From: CAUJGP01 sp964612425
Lineage (GTDB): Bacteria; Bdellovibrionota; Bdellovibrionia; Bdellovibrionales; Bdellovibrionaceae
Assembly: GCA_964612425.1 (NCBI GenBank)
Contig: CAZTDX010000001.1
Coordinates: 62,001-126,000 of the forward strand
Length of the DNA: 64,000 nt
Reading direction: 5' to 3'
Shown: positions 8,952 through 17,428 of the stretch, one piece after another
Layout of the letters: every line of letters begins with the position of its first letter
Position numbering within the stretch: position 1 is the first letter of the stretch
The notes under the pieces: model-generated
Told to the model about the DNA's origin: nothing
Databases searched by the model: none
Seen by the model: the letters and a program-made list of their open reading frames with translations, nothing else
Position numbers and translations under genes: made by a program

Positions 8952-8961
8952 NNNNNNNNNN
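8952..8961. other. Assembly gap (10 N)
   Basis: Ten N inside the lysine-rich repeat. The flanks are similar low-complexity copies, so a collapsed repeat is likely and the true gap length is unknown. Confidence 0.95.
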
Positions 8962-9174
8962 TTTATTTTTATTTTTGAAAATATATTTATTTTACATTGA
9001 AAAGCATCTAAAAAAAAATCAAAAACGCCCAAAAAAACAGCTTAAAAAACAACCCCACCTACAAACACAAAAACCACAAAAACGACGACGGCAAAAACAA
9101 CGACGACGACTAAAGCAAACCTTCAAAAATCTTCCAAAGCTGATTCAATAAAGGCCACCACAAGCAAAAAGGGT

Positions 9175-9480
9175 ATGGCCTGGCTTCACCCTCTTGATGA
9201 TCGCCTCCTTATTGAACTTGTAGAAGAACCTCAAGTTTCTCCTGGCGGCATTATTTTGATCGACTCTTCTCAGCAGCCAGAAAATTTACAGGGCGTTGTG
9301 CTTGCCGTGGGTCGTGGTCATCAAAATAAAAAAGGTCGCCTCAGACCTATTGAAACAAAAGCTGGTGATAAAGTTATTTTTTCCAAATTCTCTGGTGACA
9401 AGATCACTCAAAATGGTGTCAACTTTGTTATCATTCGTGAATCTGAAATTTTAGGTTACGCTGATAAAACAACCAACTAA
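9175..9480 (+). CDS. groES: GroES (Cpn10) domain, probably the C-terminal part of a lysine-rich fusion
   Basis: The 101 residues from ATG 9175 are a complete Cpn10 domain: HPLDDRLLIEL, the mobile loop SPGGIILIDSS with the GroEL-contacting IIL triplet, GVVLAVGRG, and AGDKVIFSKF. GroES caps GroEL during protein folding. There is no groEL beside it. The frame is open upstream to 9046 and encodes a Thr/Lys/Ala-rich stretch ending TTSKKG directly before the Met. No usable Shine-Dalgarno precedes 9175, which supports translation as a fusion from 8690 rather than a separate start. GroES assignment is firm; the fusion is likely but depends on resolving the gap. Confidence 0.85.
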   Translation: MAWLHPLDDRLLIELVEEPQVSPGGIILIDSSQQPENLQGVVLAVGRGHQNKKGRLRPIETKAGDKVIFSKFSGDKITQNGVNFVIIRESEILGYADKTTN

Positions 9481-9520
9481 TGATATTCAAGAAGCTTTAA
9501 CAATTTTAATGAGGTAAAAA

Positions 9521-10972
9521 ATGATAAGGATTCAGGCTTCACTACTTAGAAAACTTTCAGTTCTCTTTCTAATTCTACCATCCCTATACTTAACCAATGC
9601 CCATGCCATGGAGTTGGACTGGGGTGGTCATTATCGCTTTGAATATGTTGAAATTGACAAAACTGAAATGACCTCAGGTAGCCGCAAAGGATACTTACTC
9701 AATAACCTCGTGCTGATGCCGCATATTATTCCTAGTGATGATTTTGAAGTGATCAGTAAAATTCATTTAGCTGAAGATACCAACTCCCCTTACTCTAATT
9801 CCCAGGCTGGGATGCTCTGGGGGAACTCACACCACACTACAGGAACTTCAACTTACAGTGATGACTCCAATGCCTTCTCACACAATAGACCAAAAACAGG
9901 ATTGGCTGTCAGTCAACTTTATTTGAAAGTTCAACAAGAGTGGGGCTCCTTAGTTGTTGGACGCGCGCCTTTTCATTTTGGATTAGGAATCACTCACAAT
10001 GCTGGCAATGATCCCTTTAATCACTGGTATGACACGCGCGATATCGTCGCTTATAAAATGCATGTAGGAAATCTTTCTCTAAGCCCCTCTATTAGTAAGC
10101 AGTATGCAGGCGACTTCCAACTTGGGAATGAAATCACCAATCAAACATTTCAATTCGAGTATAAAAATAAAGAGTCCGGCGATTGGCTCGGCTTGATTTA
10201 TGAAACCAGCAAGGGAAATTCCAACACCAACGACGCACCCATTGCTCCTTTAAATGGAACTGCGGTTAATTCATCGTTTTCTATAAACTCCTATAATATC
10301 GTCTTAGGAAAAGATTTTTCTGATTTTAATTTTAGAATTGAAGGTGGTTTTCAGTCGGGCACAACGGGCATTGTAGATTCTTTAAATCGAGACATTCGTC
10401 TTAATACTTATGCTGTCGTTGCTGAATTTAATATTTACGCACAAGATAGTAAAAATTCTTGGAACATTAAAACCGGTACTGTCAGTGGTGACAACCCCGA
10501 TACAGAAGATTTTGAAGGCTACTTACTAAACAAAAATTATGATATTGCCTTTATTTTATTTAATCACCCTGTTGGACAAAGCGGTGCTGATATATTTAAA
10601 TCAAGCATTGGAAAAAATCCCACACTTACTAGCAATCGTGATCGACTTGATGATGAGTCTATCAGCAACGTATTGTTCATTGCGCCACAATGGATACGAG
10701 AGCTTGCCGATCGCTGGAAAATGAGAAACACTTTAACTGTAGCACGACTCAATAACTCTCGCATGCGTGTGGGAAGTTCTACTGAGAGTGTGAACAGTAA
10801 TGTTGGTTTCGAATGGGATCTTGGCTTTAGTTACAAAGCCAATGAAAACATGGAGTGGAGATTTGATTCTGGATTTCTATTCCCTGGTAAAGCCTTTGAA
10901 ATGGGTTCTGCCGGCTTAAAAACTACCAGCACTGTCATGGGAATTGGTACTTCGGCCGCCATCACATTTTAA
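9521..10972 (+). CDS. Outer-membrane beta-barrel protein, unknown substrate
   Basis: A 483-residue exported protein with a signal peptide ending near NAHAMEL (about residue 29). It then has alternating hydrophobic/polar strands rich in aromatic residues (WGGHYRFEYVEI, QLYLKVQQEWGSLVVGRAP) and ends in an amphipathic strand with a C-terminal phenylalanine (AAITF), the usual barrel assembly signal. It resembles porin-like proteins of predatory bacteria in style, but I cannot name a family. AATGAGG precedes the ATG. It is followed by a clear intrinsic terminator at 11036-11082. Confidence 0.75.
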   Translation: MIRIQASLLRKLSVLFLILPSLYLTNAHAMELDWGGHYRFEYVEIDKTEMTSGSRKGYLLNNLVLMPHIIPSDDFEVISKIHLAEDTNSPYSNSQAGMLWGNSHHTTGTSTYSDDSNAFSHNRPKTGLAVSQLYLKVQQEWGSLVVGRAPFHFGLGITHNAGNDPFNHWYDTRDIVAYKMHVGNLSLSPSISKQYAGDFQLGNEITNQTFQFEYKNKESGDWLGLIYETSKGNSNTNDAPIAPLNGTAVNSSFSINSYNIVLGKDFSDFNFRIEGGFQSGTTGIVDSLNRDIRLNTYAVVAEFNIYAQDSKNSWNIKTGTVSGDNPDTEDFEGYLLNKNYDIAFILFNHPVGQSGADIFKSSIGKNPTLTSNRDRLDDESISNVLFIAPQWIRELADRWKMRNTLTVARLNNSRMRVGSSTESVNSNVGFEWDLGFSYKANENMEWRFDSGFLFPGKAFEMGSAGLKTTSTVMGIGTSAAITF

Positions 10973-11035
10973 GAACAACTTGAATTCATAATTTATTTAC
11001 AGCTAAGAAATTCAACAAGAATTGCATTTTATTTG

Positions 11036-11082
11036 GCGGCCGATTTTTTATCCTTAATGATAAATTTGTCGGTCGCTTTTTT
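11036..11082 (+). terminator. Intrinsic terminator after the outer-membrane protein
   Basis: GCGGCCGA (11036-11043) pairs with TCGGTCGC (11069-11076) and is followed by six T. It ends the transcript of the gene stopping at 10972. Confidence 0.85.
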
Positions 11083-11104
11083 CTTAATTTTGATGCTATT
11101 TTTT

Positions 11105-12892
11105 CTATTGAGGTTTTATTGCTAAATCACCTCCGCTAGCACTAACTTCTTCTGTCGTAGTCCCAGCGCTACCTCCGTCAACTTCTGTTCTTTTACCCTT
11201 TTCACCCTTGTCTTTACCATTATTATTCTTATGATTGCCTTCAATAGCTCCACCAGAGTTACCCCCCTGCCCCTCGTTCGACTCATGGGGTTCACTTAAC
11301 TGTTCTAAATCTTTACTAAAATTTGTGAAAGCATCTAAAAAAGCATACCAATCTCGTAGAAGTTTAAACCCAAAACGATCATCTTCTTTTTTTAGAGTAG
11401 GAGGTTTTTCTGGCTTATCTGTTTTTGGCTTATCTTTTTTCTCATCCTTTAATTTAATTTCAAGTCCAGCAACAGTTTTAGCTACCTCCTCCGCTAGATC
11501 CTCAAAAGTATAGTCTGTCACAACAACAAAACTTGTTGATGAGGCAATGGCAATCACAATACCACGTATAATATAATCAAGTGGTGATAATTTTTGAAAA
11601 GGAGAAAGCGATTTATTTTTTTTGTGTGCAACTATTTCAGCAGCAACTATTTTATTAAAAAATACAACTCGATGATCAGCCTCATAATACCTAGAATCAC
11701 CATATTTAGTTTTTGCTTCATTAGCTTTCTCAAAAGCAAGCTCCTTGATTTTCAACCAAATAGGAAAATAAACAGTCATTCGCGCATATGTTTCTAAGAA
11801 GTTGTCCATATGATTAGTCTCTGATGCAATTTTAAAAAAGCTTTCATATATAAAATCTTTTCTAGATTGGCCTTCTGGCAATGATTCAAATAATTTATTA
11901 TATGGAAGCATGAAAGGAATGTTTTTCTTTACTGATAATTGATCATAGTTACTAAATAATAATGTGGAAAATATAAAACGCGAATATCGATTTTGACGCT
12001 TCAAAAGCCAAGTTTGTAAATCTTTTGATGCTAAAAAAGTTCGAACCCCAACATAAATTGCATGCTTGAATTGATCTTTGGCCATAAGAGCCACTTTATT
12101 TTCTCGAATTTCAGGATCTCGATATGCAATGTTTTTAATTTTATTTTTGGAAGGCGCCCCTCCTATTGATGTTAAATCTTTTCTATTAAACAAACTTGCA
12201 GCACCCAAATTTTTTAAAACTTCTTCTGCGGCTTCAGCTTTACCTTTCTCTACCTCAGTTGCAACGTCCTTATTAATTTTAATTAGATTATTTAGAATTT
12301 CTTTCATTTCTAAGTAAAATTCAAACTCTCTAGCGTAATCCATTTTGAATTTACTCAATTCAGTATCGGTAAGAATTTCTTTTTTATTTCCAGTATTATT
12401 GCTGATATTAAAATAATGCTTAACTATTTTATAATATGACATTTCAAATCGTTCAAAACGATCTTTAAGTATTCCAATGGCTTTATCTCTTAAATTTAGA
12501 GTTAAATAGATTTTTAATTGCTCTGCCTCGATGTCTCTTTCAAATTTTATATTCGAGTGAGATTCACCAATTATTTTTTGGTAAATATCAGCTCGAAAAC
12601 TATAAGGTCTTAAAACTTCTGCCCACGGCATAAGCCGCTCCATAGCCCTGACTTGGCTTTCTTTAAAAGCATCTTGAATATATTTTTCTAGTTCAGAAGG
12701 GTTATATTCGTCTTCTTTCTGTTTTTTTTCAATCTCTTTAACGGGTTCTTCGTTTTTTTGAGAAGCGACTAAACTTCCTCTAGTAAATAGAGCTCCACAC
12801 TTATTCTCAGCAAAAGCAAATGTGATTTGATTAAAAGTAAATACAAATGAAATCAATAAATTAAAAATATTTATATTATATTTATTCCACAT
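11105..12892 (-). CDS. Large secreted protein of unknown function
   Basis: A 595-residue protein from the ATG at 12892, which has GGAGG nine bases upstream; the upstream in-frame ATG at 12931 lacks one. A signal peptide (WNKYNINIFNLLISF ... ITFAFA) ends near residue 29. The body is helical and charged, with no family I recognise. A Lys/Pro/Glu-rich stretch and a Gly/Asn/Ser-rich tail (about residues 540-595) are low complexity. It is isolated between a + strand gene and the second DUF4143 ATPase, and visibly richer in A and T than its neighbours, which could mean recent acquisition. Export is supported; function is unknown. Confidence 0.7.
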   Translation of the reverse strand: MWNKYNINIFNLLISFVFTFNQITFAFAENKCGALFTRGSLVASQKNEEPVKEIEKKQKEDEYNPSELEKYIQDAFKESQVRAMERLMPWAEVLRPYSFRADIYQKIIGESHSNIKFERDIEAEQLKIYLTLNLRDKAIGILKDRFERFEMSYYKIVKHYFNISNNTGNKKEILTDTELSKFKMDYAREFEFYLEMKEILNNLIKINKDVATEVEKGKAEAAEEVLKNLGAASLFNRKDLTSIGGAPSKNKIKNIAYRDPEIRENKVALMAKDQFKHAIYVGVRTFLASKDLQTWLLKRQNRYSRFIFSTLLFSNYDQLSVKKNIPFMLPYNKLFESLPEGQSRKDFIYESFFKIASETNHMDNFLETYARMTVYFPIWLKIKELAFEKANEAKTKYGDSRYYEADHRVVFFNKIVAAEIVAHKKNKSLSPFQKLSPLDYIIRGIVIAIASSTSFVVVTDYTFEDLAEEVAKTVAGLEIKLKDEKKDKPKTDKPEKPPTLKKEDDRFGFKLLRDWYAFLDAFTNFSKDLEQLSEPHESNEGQGGNSGGAIEGNHKNNNGKDKGEKGKRTEVDGGSAGTTTEEVSASGGDLAIKPQ

Positions 12893-13089
12893 TACGACAA
12901 TCCTCCGAATAGAAACTCTCAGTTGGAACATGAATTCAAGCCGGGAGCTTACTTATGCAAAAGTAGTTCCACTCTTAAGAAGAATTTAACTCCACTTAAC
13001 ATTCTCATCGCTGTAGAAGGATTTTACAGGCTGTCATTATTGAGCCTTTTAAAGGCGTTTTATGAGTAAAATAAAAGTCTTTTTTCTAT

Positions 13090-13132
13090 TTACCCCTATT
13101 TTAGTGATGAATTTGATTGAAAACAGGGGTAA
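13090..13132. repeat. Inverted repeat upstream of the second DUF4143 ATPase
   Basis: TTACCCCTATTTT (13090-13102) and AAAACAGGGGTAA (13120-13132) are complementary at 12 of 13 positions around a 17-base loop. The outer ends TTACC/GGTAA are the same as in the palindrome before the first DUF4143 ATPase. Confidence 0.6.
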
Positions 13133-13197
13133 TTTTATGCTAAAATTGTACCAAACCTATCCTAATTGGTAAAATTTCAGCCAAAGGGAAGAGAGTC

Positions 13198-14574
13198 ATG
13201 AAAAGAAAAGCGCTAGAGTTCCTTAAAAGTTGGTACTTTCGTGAGAACAAAAAGCCTCTTTTAATTCGAGGGGCTCGTCAGGTTGGGAAAACAACTTTAG
13301 TAGAGTTATTTTGTTTAGAAACCAAATTAGAGCTCATTAAGGTCAACCTGGAGAGAAAGCCACTCCATTCAGTAGAAGAAGGCTATAATGTCGATAGTTT
13401 CTTAAAAGAAATTTCAGCGTTAACTAATAAACAAATCCCCCCACAGGAGAAAAACTCTTCCCGTCAAGTTCTTATTTTTTTAGATGAAATTCAAGCAAGT
13501 CCAAAATCTTTAGTTATGCTTAGATATCTTCACGAAGAGAGGCCTGACCTTGCAGTTATTGCTGCTGGCTCTCTTTTAGAGTTTTTATTAAATGATTTTC
13601 CTTACTCGATGCCTGTGGGTAGAATTGAATATTTTCACTTAGGTCCGATGACCTTCTCTGAGTATCTCATGGCCTGTGGAGAAAATATTTTAACCAATAG
13701 AATTGGAAGTTTCCCCATCGATCAAACGACCTTTGACCTCTTAGAGAAAAAATACCGTGAATACCTATTTGTAGGGGGTATGCCCGCTGCCGTGAAAGAG
13801 TATACAACGAACGGAACTCCAGATACTGTGAGAAAAATTCACCAAGATATTCTTTATACTTATAAGGAAGATATTAACAAATATACAAAAGGAACGTCTA
13901 CTCTTAAAACCAGTAAAGTCTTTGATCGCATTAGCGGTTTTATTGGTCGTAAATTTAAATACAGTGAATTTCTAGCTGAATATCCTGCTCGTGACATAAG
14001 AAAGTCTTTAGACTTATTGAGTTCAGCTAGAATCATCCATTTTTGTTTTCATACAAATGCCTCTGGTTTGCCTCTTAAATCTCAAATGGATGAGTCTGTT
14101 TTTAAAATTTATTTTTTAGATGTAGGACTTTACAATACTGAAATGGGTACGTCGTGGGAATCACTTCTTTTTGATTCAGCAGACGAGCTTATCAATAAAG
14201 GTGTTATCGGGGAGCAATTTGTAGCTCAGCATATATCCTACCTTGGTGAGGGCTCAGAAATGCCAACTTTATTTTATTGGCTTAAAGATAAAAAAGCCGA
14301 TAAAGCAGAGGTTGATTTTGTGGTAACTCAAAAAGGAAAAATCTATCCTATTGAAGTTAAAGCGGGAGCAACAGGTCATTTAAAATCACTTTCTTTTTTT
14401 ATGTTAGAAAAAAAATATAAAAAAGCTCTTCGCTTGGACTTACGATTTCGAAGCAAAGATTATCAAACAAAAGTTCAATTGCCTTTAGCTATCAGTGAAG
14501 CAAGACATACAGTTCAATATCAACTTGAAAATTGGCCTATATTTTTTATCGAAGCTATGAAAAATTTTAAATAA
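13198..14574 (+). CDS. AAA ATPase with C-terminal DUF4143 domain
   Basis: A 458-residue member of the same family as the gene at 4403 but only distantly similar. Walker A GARQVGKTT is at residues 25-33, Walker B VLIFLDEIQ at 91-99, and AAGSLLEF follows as sensor region. The DUF4143 half ends with the nuclease-like core AEVDFVVTQKGKIYPIEVKAG. GGGAAGAGAG precedes the ATG. It sits alone between two minus-strand genes and is preceded by an imperfect palindrome. Function of the family is not settled; an addiction, defence or regulatory role is speculation. Confidence 0.88.
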   Translation: MKRKALEFLKSWYFRENKKPLLIRGARQVGKTTLVELFCLETKLELIKVNLERKPLHSVEEGYNVDSFLKEISALTNKQIPPQEKNSSRQVLIFLDEIQASPKSLVMLRYLHEERPDLAVIAAGSLLEFLLNDFPYSMPVGRIEYFHLGPMTFSEYLMACGENILTNRIGSFPIDQTTFDLLEKKYREYLFVGGMPAAVKEYTTNGTPDTVRKIHQDILYTYKEDINKYTKGTSTLKTSKVFDRISGFIGRKFKYSEFLAEYPARDIRKSLDLLSSARIIHFCFHTNASGLPLKSQMDESVFKIYFLDVGLYNTEMGTSWESLLFDSADELINKGVIGEQFVAQHISYLGEGSEMPTLFYWLKDKKADKAEVDFVVTQKGKIYPIEVKAGATGHLKSLSFFMLEKKYKKALRLDLRFRSKDYQTKVQLPLAISEARHTVQYQLENWPIFFIEAMKNFK

Positions 14575-14637
14575 TCAGCAATATTATAATCGCGATAATT
14601 AATGCTTAACTTCATGTTAACCCAATTGTAGACCTTA

Positions 14638-14651
14638 TTCAGCAGAATCTA
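14638..14651. repeat. Short dispersed intergenic repeat, copy at the greB stop
   Basis: TTCAGCAGAATCTA here is the reverse complement of the GATTCTGCTGAA core seen at 18965, 25428-25474, 31501-31527 (variant) and 55745. It overlaps the greB stop codon. Confidence 0.5.
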
Positions 14652-15122
14652 TTTATAAACAATTTCTATTATACTTAGTGTTTCCTCACCCTTAGGCTTA
14701 TGAACAACGACGTCATCGCCAACGGCTTTACCCAAAAGGGCTTTGGCTATGGGAGAGCGCCAAGAGACTTTGCCATGATCAATATCGATTTCATCCTCAC
14801 CAACAATTTGAATACTCTGCTCAACACCATCTTCATTTTCAACAGTTACGCGAGCTCCAAAAAGAATTTTTTCGCTCTTAACTTGAGAGGGGTCAACAAC
14901 TTCAGCTTTTTCCAACCTTCCCGTTAAAAATCGCAAACGACTGTCAATTTCTCGTAAACGCCTTTTACCATAAATGTAATCGGCATTTTCAGAGCGATCT
15001 CCATTACTAGCGGCCCAAGCCACTGTTTCCACAATTTTAGGCCGTTCAACATTGATCAAGTTTTGATACTCTAGTCGAAGCTTCTCTAAGCCTTGGGGAG
15101 TAATGTAATTTTTATTTTCCAT
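14649..15122 (-). CDS. greB: Transcription elongation factor GreB
   Basis: A 157-residue Gre factor. The N-terminal coiled-coil carries the acidic tip in NGDRSENADYIYGKRRLRE; the GDRSENADY form with GKRRLREID is the GreB rather than GreA signature. The C-terminal FKBP-like domain has WRSPIAKALLGKAVGDDV. It inserts into the RNA polymerase secondary channel and stimulates cleavage of backtracked RNA. Length is normal. It is convergent with the ATPase upstream in the map and lies downstream of the flavoenzyme gene at 15166. Confidence 0.93.
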   Translation of the reverse strand: MENKNYITPQGLEKLRLEYQNLINVERPKIVETVAWAASNGDRSENADYIYGKRRLREIDSRLRFLTGRLEKAEVVDPSQVKSEKILFGARVTVENEDGVEQSIQIVGEDEIDIDHGKVSWRSPIAKALLGKAVGDDVVVHKPKGEETLSIIEIVYK

Positions 15123-15165
15123 ATCAACTCTTCAAATTATTCTAAATAATATTTATTTTTATATA

Positions 15166-16293
15166 CTACAGAGCACTTGCTTGTTTCCAAGTTAACTCTT
15201 GATTTTCTACACCTGAAAGCTCATTCATTAACTCTTTAACGCTCATCAGTTTTGACACGCGATAAGCATTGTGCCCCACCGTATAGAGTTCCTTTTCATT
15301 TTTGTTACAGTTTGTCGCAGCAAGAAGACCATTACAAATACAAAAAGTTTTTTCATTTTCTTCTTTTGAGGGACAAAATCCTTTATTTAGCAAGTAACCC
15401 TTATCACACTTTGGTGGTCTTACGTGGTGGAGTGCATCTTGATAAAACGGTGATTTCTTTAAAACCCGAAAAAGCATTCCACAAGGAGAGCCTGGTCGAT
15501 CAGCAAGCTCAATATCCTCTTCCTTAGAATCAATAACCAATTTTTTATACTCTTCATTAGCACCACTCTCATAGGTTGCTAAAAATCGTGTTCCCATTTG
15601 CACACCGGCACAACCCATCTTGATATAACGAAGAATATCTTCATGGGAATACACACCGCCCGCCGCAAACACCGGAATCGATAAATTCCATTTATTGAGT
15701 GTCTCAAGAACTTCAGTTATTAAAACATCCAATTGATTTTTTGGTTCAATAGCTTCTTCTTTTGTTTTCCAAGCAATATGGCCTCCGGCCAATGGCCCCT
15801 CGACCACTATGCCATCAGGAACACGACCTGATCTCGACCAACGTTTTAATACAATATCAACAGCTCTCCCAGAAGATAAAATAGGAACGAGAGCCACTTC
15901 ATTTTGTCTTGGATGAGACTTTACAATCTCAGGAAGTGCGAGAGGCAGCCCAGCACCACTGATGATAACATCAACTCCACCATCCATAGCTCCTAACACT
16001 GAGTCTTCATATTGGTTTATTACAGCAACCATCACATTCATGCCAATGGCCCCACGCCCTTCGGAAAGCGCACGAGCATCTTGCACGTCTTGAGCTGCGG
16101 CCTCACGTGCTTGAAACTTTCTTCCATGCCGCTGGCTCACGATGCGATCCAGTGCTGCACTAGAAAGAACTCCCAGTCCTCCTTCTCGCGCCACACTTCC
16201 CGCTAACCGAAAATTGGAAATACCAATTCCCATTCCTCCCTGAATAATTGGGACTTCTAATAATGTATTTTTAATTTTTATTTTAGGCAGCAT
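15166..16293 (-). CDS. FMN-dependent nitronate monooxygenase / FabK-like enoyl reductase family protein
   Basis: A 375-residue TIM-barrel flavoprotein. The N terminus PIIQGGMGIGISN is the family's FMN-binding start; FAAGGVYSHEDI and GCAGVQMGTRF form the phosphate-binding part. Members are either 2-nitropropane dioxygenases or FabK-type enoyl-ACP reductases, which the sequence alone does not separate. The C-terminal part has an unusual cluster of cysteines (CDKGYLL, FCPSKE, FCICNG, NCNK) that could bind metal. The start is ATG 16293, with GGAGG five bases upstream; a TTG four codons earlier is less likely. Confidence 0.85.
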   Translation of the reverse strand: MLPKIKIKNTLLEVPIIQGGMGIGISNFRLAGSVAREGGLGVLSSAALDRIVSQRHGRKFQAREAAAQDVQDARALSEGRGAIGMNVMVAVINQYEDSVLGAMDGGVDVIISGAGLPLALPEIVKSHPRQNEVALVPILSSGRAVDIVLKRWSRSGRVPDGIVVEGPLAGGHIAWKTKEEAIEPKNQLDVLITEVLETLNKWNLSIPVFAAGGVYSHEDILRYIKMGCAGVQMGTRFLATYESGANEEYKKLVIDSKEEDIELADRPGSPCGMLFRVLKKSPFYQDALHHVRPPKCDKGYLLNKGFCPSKEENEKTFCICNGLLAATNCNKNEKELYTVGHNAYRVSKLMSVKELMNELSGVENQELTWKQASAL

Positions 16294-16429
16294 CCGTACC
16301 TCCAAGAGTGAGCTCTCTCCGCTCTTAAATTTAGCCGACTTTACACTTAAAATCTAGACTTTAATTTTAGTGTCACAAACCCGATAGCACTTTCGGAAAT
16401 GAGTTTAAAAATGAGTGAGGAATGCGCTA

Positions 16430-16954
16430 ATGAAAGAACTAATTAATTTACTTTTAATTGATGATAATCAGGAATTCTTAGAAAGTTTGGATGATCTTTT
16501 TCGAGATCACAAGTATTCTATACGGTCTGTGCCATCAATTTCAGAAGCAGAAAAAATTTTACAGAAAAGCGACGTTGATGCCATCATTAGTGATTACAAT
16601 CTTGTTGACTCTACTGGAATAGAGTTGCTTGCGAGAGTAAGAAAAGACGGATTAAGCACACCTTTTATTTTGATCTCTGGAAATGTTACAACAGAACTGG
16701 TCTTTTCTGGACTTAGACTTGGAGCTTTTGAAATACTCGATAAGCCTTTGGACTTTGATCTTCTTGAACAAACGGTACTACACGCTATTAACTGTGGAAT
16801 TCAGTTTCGTAACTTACAAGAGCGAATACGCACTAAAACCTCACCTGAAGAAGCGCGTATTATGCTTCATCTTCTAAAGACGACATCGATGTTGCGATAT
16901 GCTAACTACGATCGTATTCGATTAAATAAAGATTCGCTTCCTGATGTTGGTTAA
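16430..16954 (+). CDS. CheY-like response regulator receiver protein
   Basis: A 174-residue protein from ATG 16430 (GAGG nine bases upstream; an in-frame GTG at 16415 is a poorer start). A receiver domain fills residues 1-120: acidic pair in LLIDDN, phospho-acceptor aspartate in IISDYNL, a Ser/Thr switch in LISGN, and the conserved lysine in LDKPLD. The last 50 residues are helical and charged without a recognisable output domain. It is therefore a stand-alone signalling protein whose kinase is not adjacent. Confidence 0.85.
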   Translation: MKELINLLLIDDNQEFLESLDDLFRDHKYSIRSVPSISEAEKILQKSDVDAIISDYNLVDSTGIELLARVRKDGLSTPFILISGNVTTELVFSGLRLGAFEILDKPLDFDLLEQTVLHAINCGIQFRNLQERIRTKTSPEEARIMLHLLKTTSMLRYANYDRIRLNKDSLPDVG

Positions 16955-16957
16955 GCT

Positions 16958-17410
16958 TTAAAACGGGATCGTCACTAAAATATCATCGCCCCTGGCTCCT
17001 TGGGCGATGAGATCTTTTACATCTTTATATTCTGGCTTTTCATTGGCTCCAACAGACCAAACATAAAGTGTTGAATTTTTAACCCCATCACCTTTAACCT
17101 GAAAATAAAACGGCTGTCCCCAAGCATCTCGCCCGACTTCACCGTTTAAATTCTTCTTTACGATAAATAAATTTTCTTTTGAAGCCAGGCCCCGTGATTC
17201 TGCTGGTTTAGCTTCACTTTCTGGTAAATATACTTTTTGTTCAAAATGAGATTCAATTAATTGTCTTCCCACCAACAAAGCGCGCTGTTCTGTTCGCTCC
17301 TCAGCAGTTAATTCTCGATTTTTTTGATAGTACGTCACGACAAAGGCCATGAATGCTGTAACAACAATCATTCCGTAAAAAATTCCAATTTTACTTACTT
17401 TTGATTCCAT
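16958..17410 (-). CDS. Membrane-anchored pseudopilin-like protein (GspG-like C-terminal fold)
   Basis: A 150-residue protein with one N-terminal TM segment (about residues 8-26, IGIFYGMIVVTAFMAFVVTYY). The C-terminal part GRDAWGQPFYFQV ... LYVWSVGANEKPEY ... GDDI follows the pattern of major type II pseudopilins, where the calcium-loop region reads D-x-W-G-x-P and S-x-G-A. It lacks a recognisable prepilin peptidase motif (G-F-T-L-x-E), so processing by PilD is doubtful. It lies 18 bases downstream of the TSP1-VWA lipoprotein gene on the same strand, suggesting one transcript and a surface role. Confidence 0.6.
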   Translation of the reverse strand: MESKVSKIGIFYGMIVVTAFMAFVVTYYQKNRELTAEERTEQRALLVGRQLIESHFEQKVYLPESEAKPAESRGLASKENLFIVKKNLNGEVGRDAWGQPFYFQVKGDGVKNSTLYVWSVGANEKPEYKDVKDLIAQGARGDDILVTIPF

Positions 17411-17428
17411 GAACTAATCCCCTTTTCC

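Noticed and set aside
8594..9151. A frame running across the N gap as one 185-residue protein
   Set aside because: Its start lies inside DUF507; across the gap it leaves the Lys/Thr/Ala frame that joins GroES. GTG 8690 with AGGAGA is the better start.
12078..12317. Plus-strand frames inside the secreted protein at 11105-12892 (also 11235, 11594)
   Set aside because: They are antisense shadows in AT-rich coding sequence with no ribosome-binding sites.
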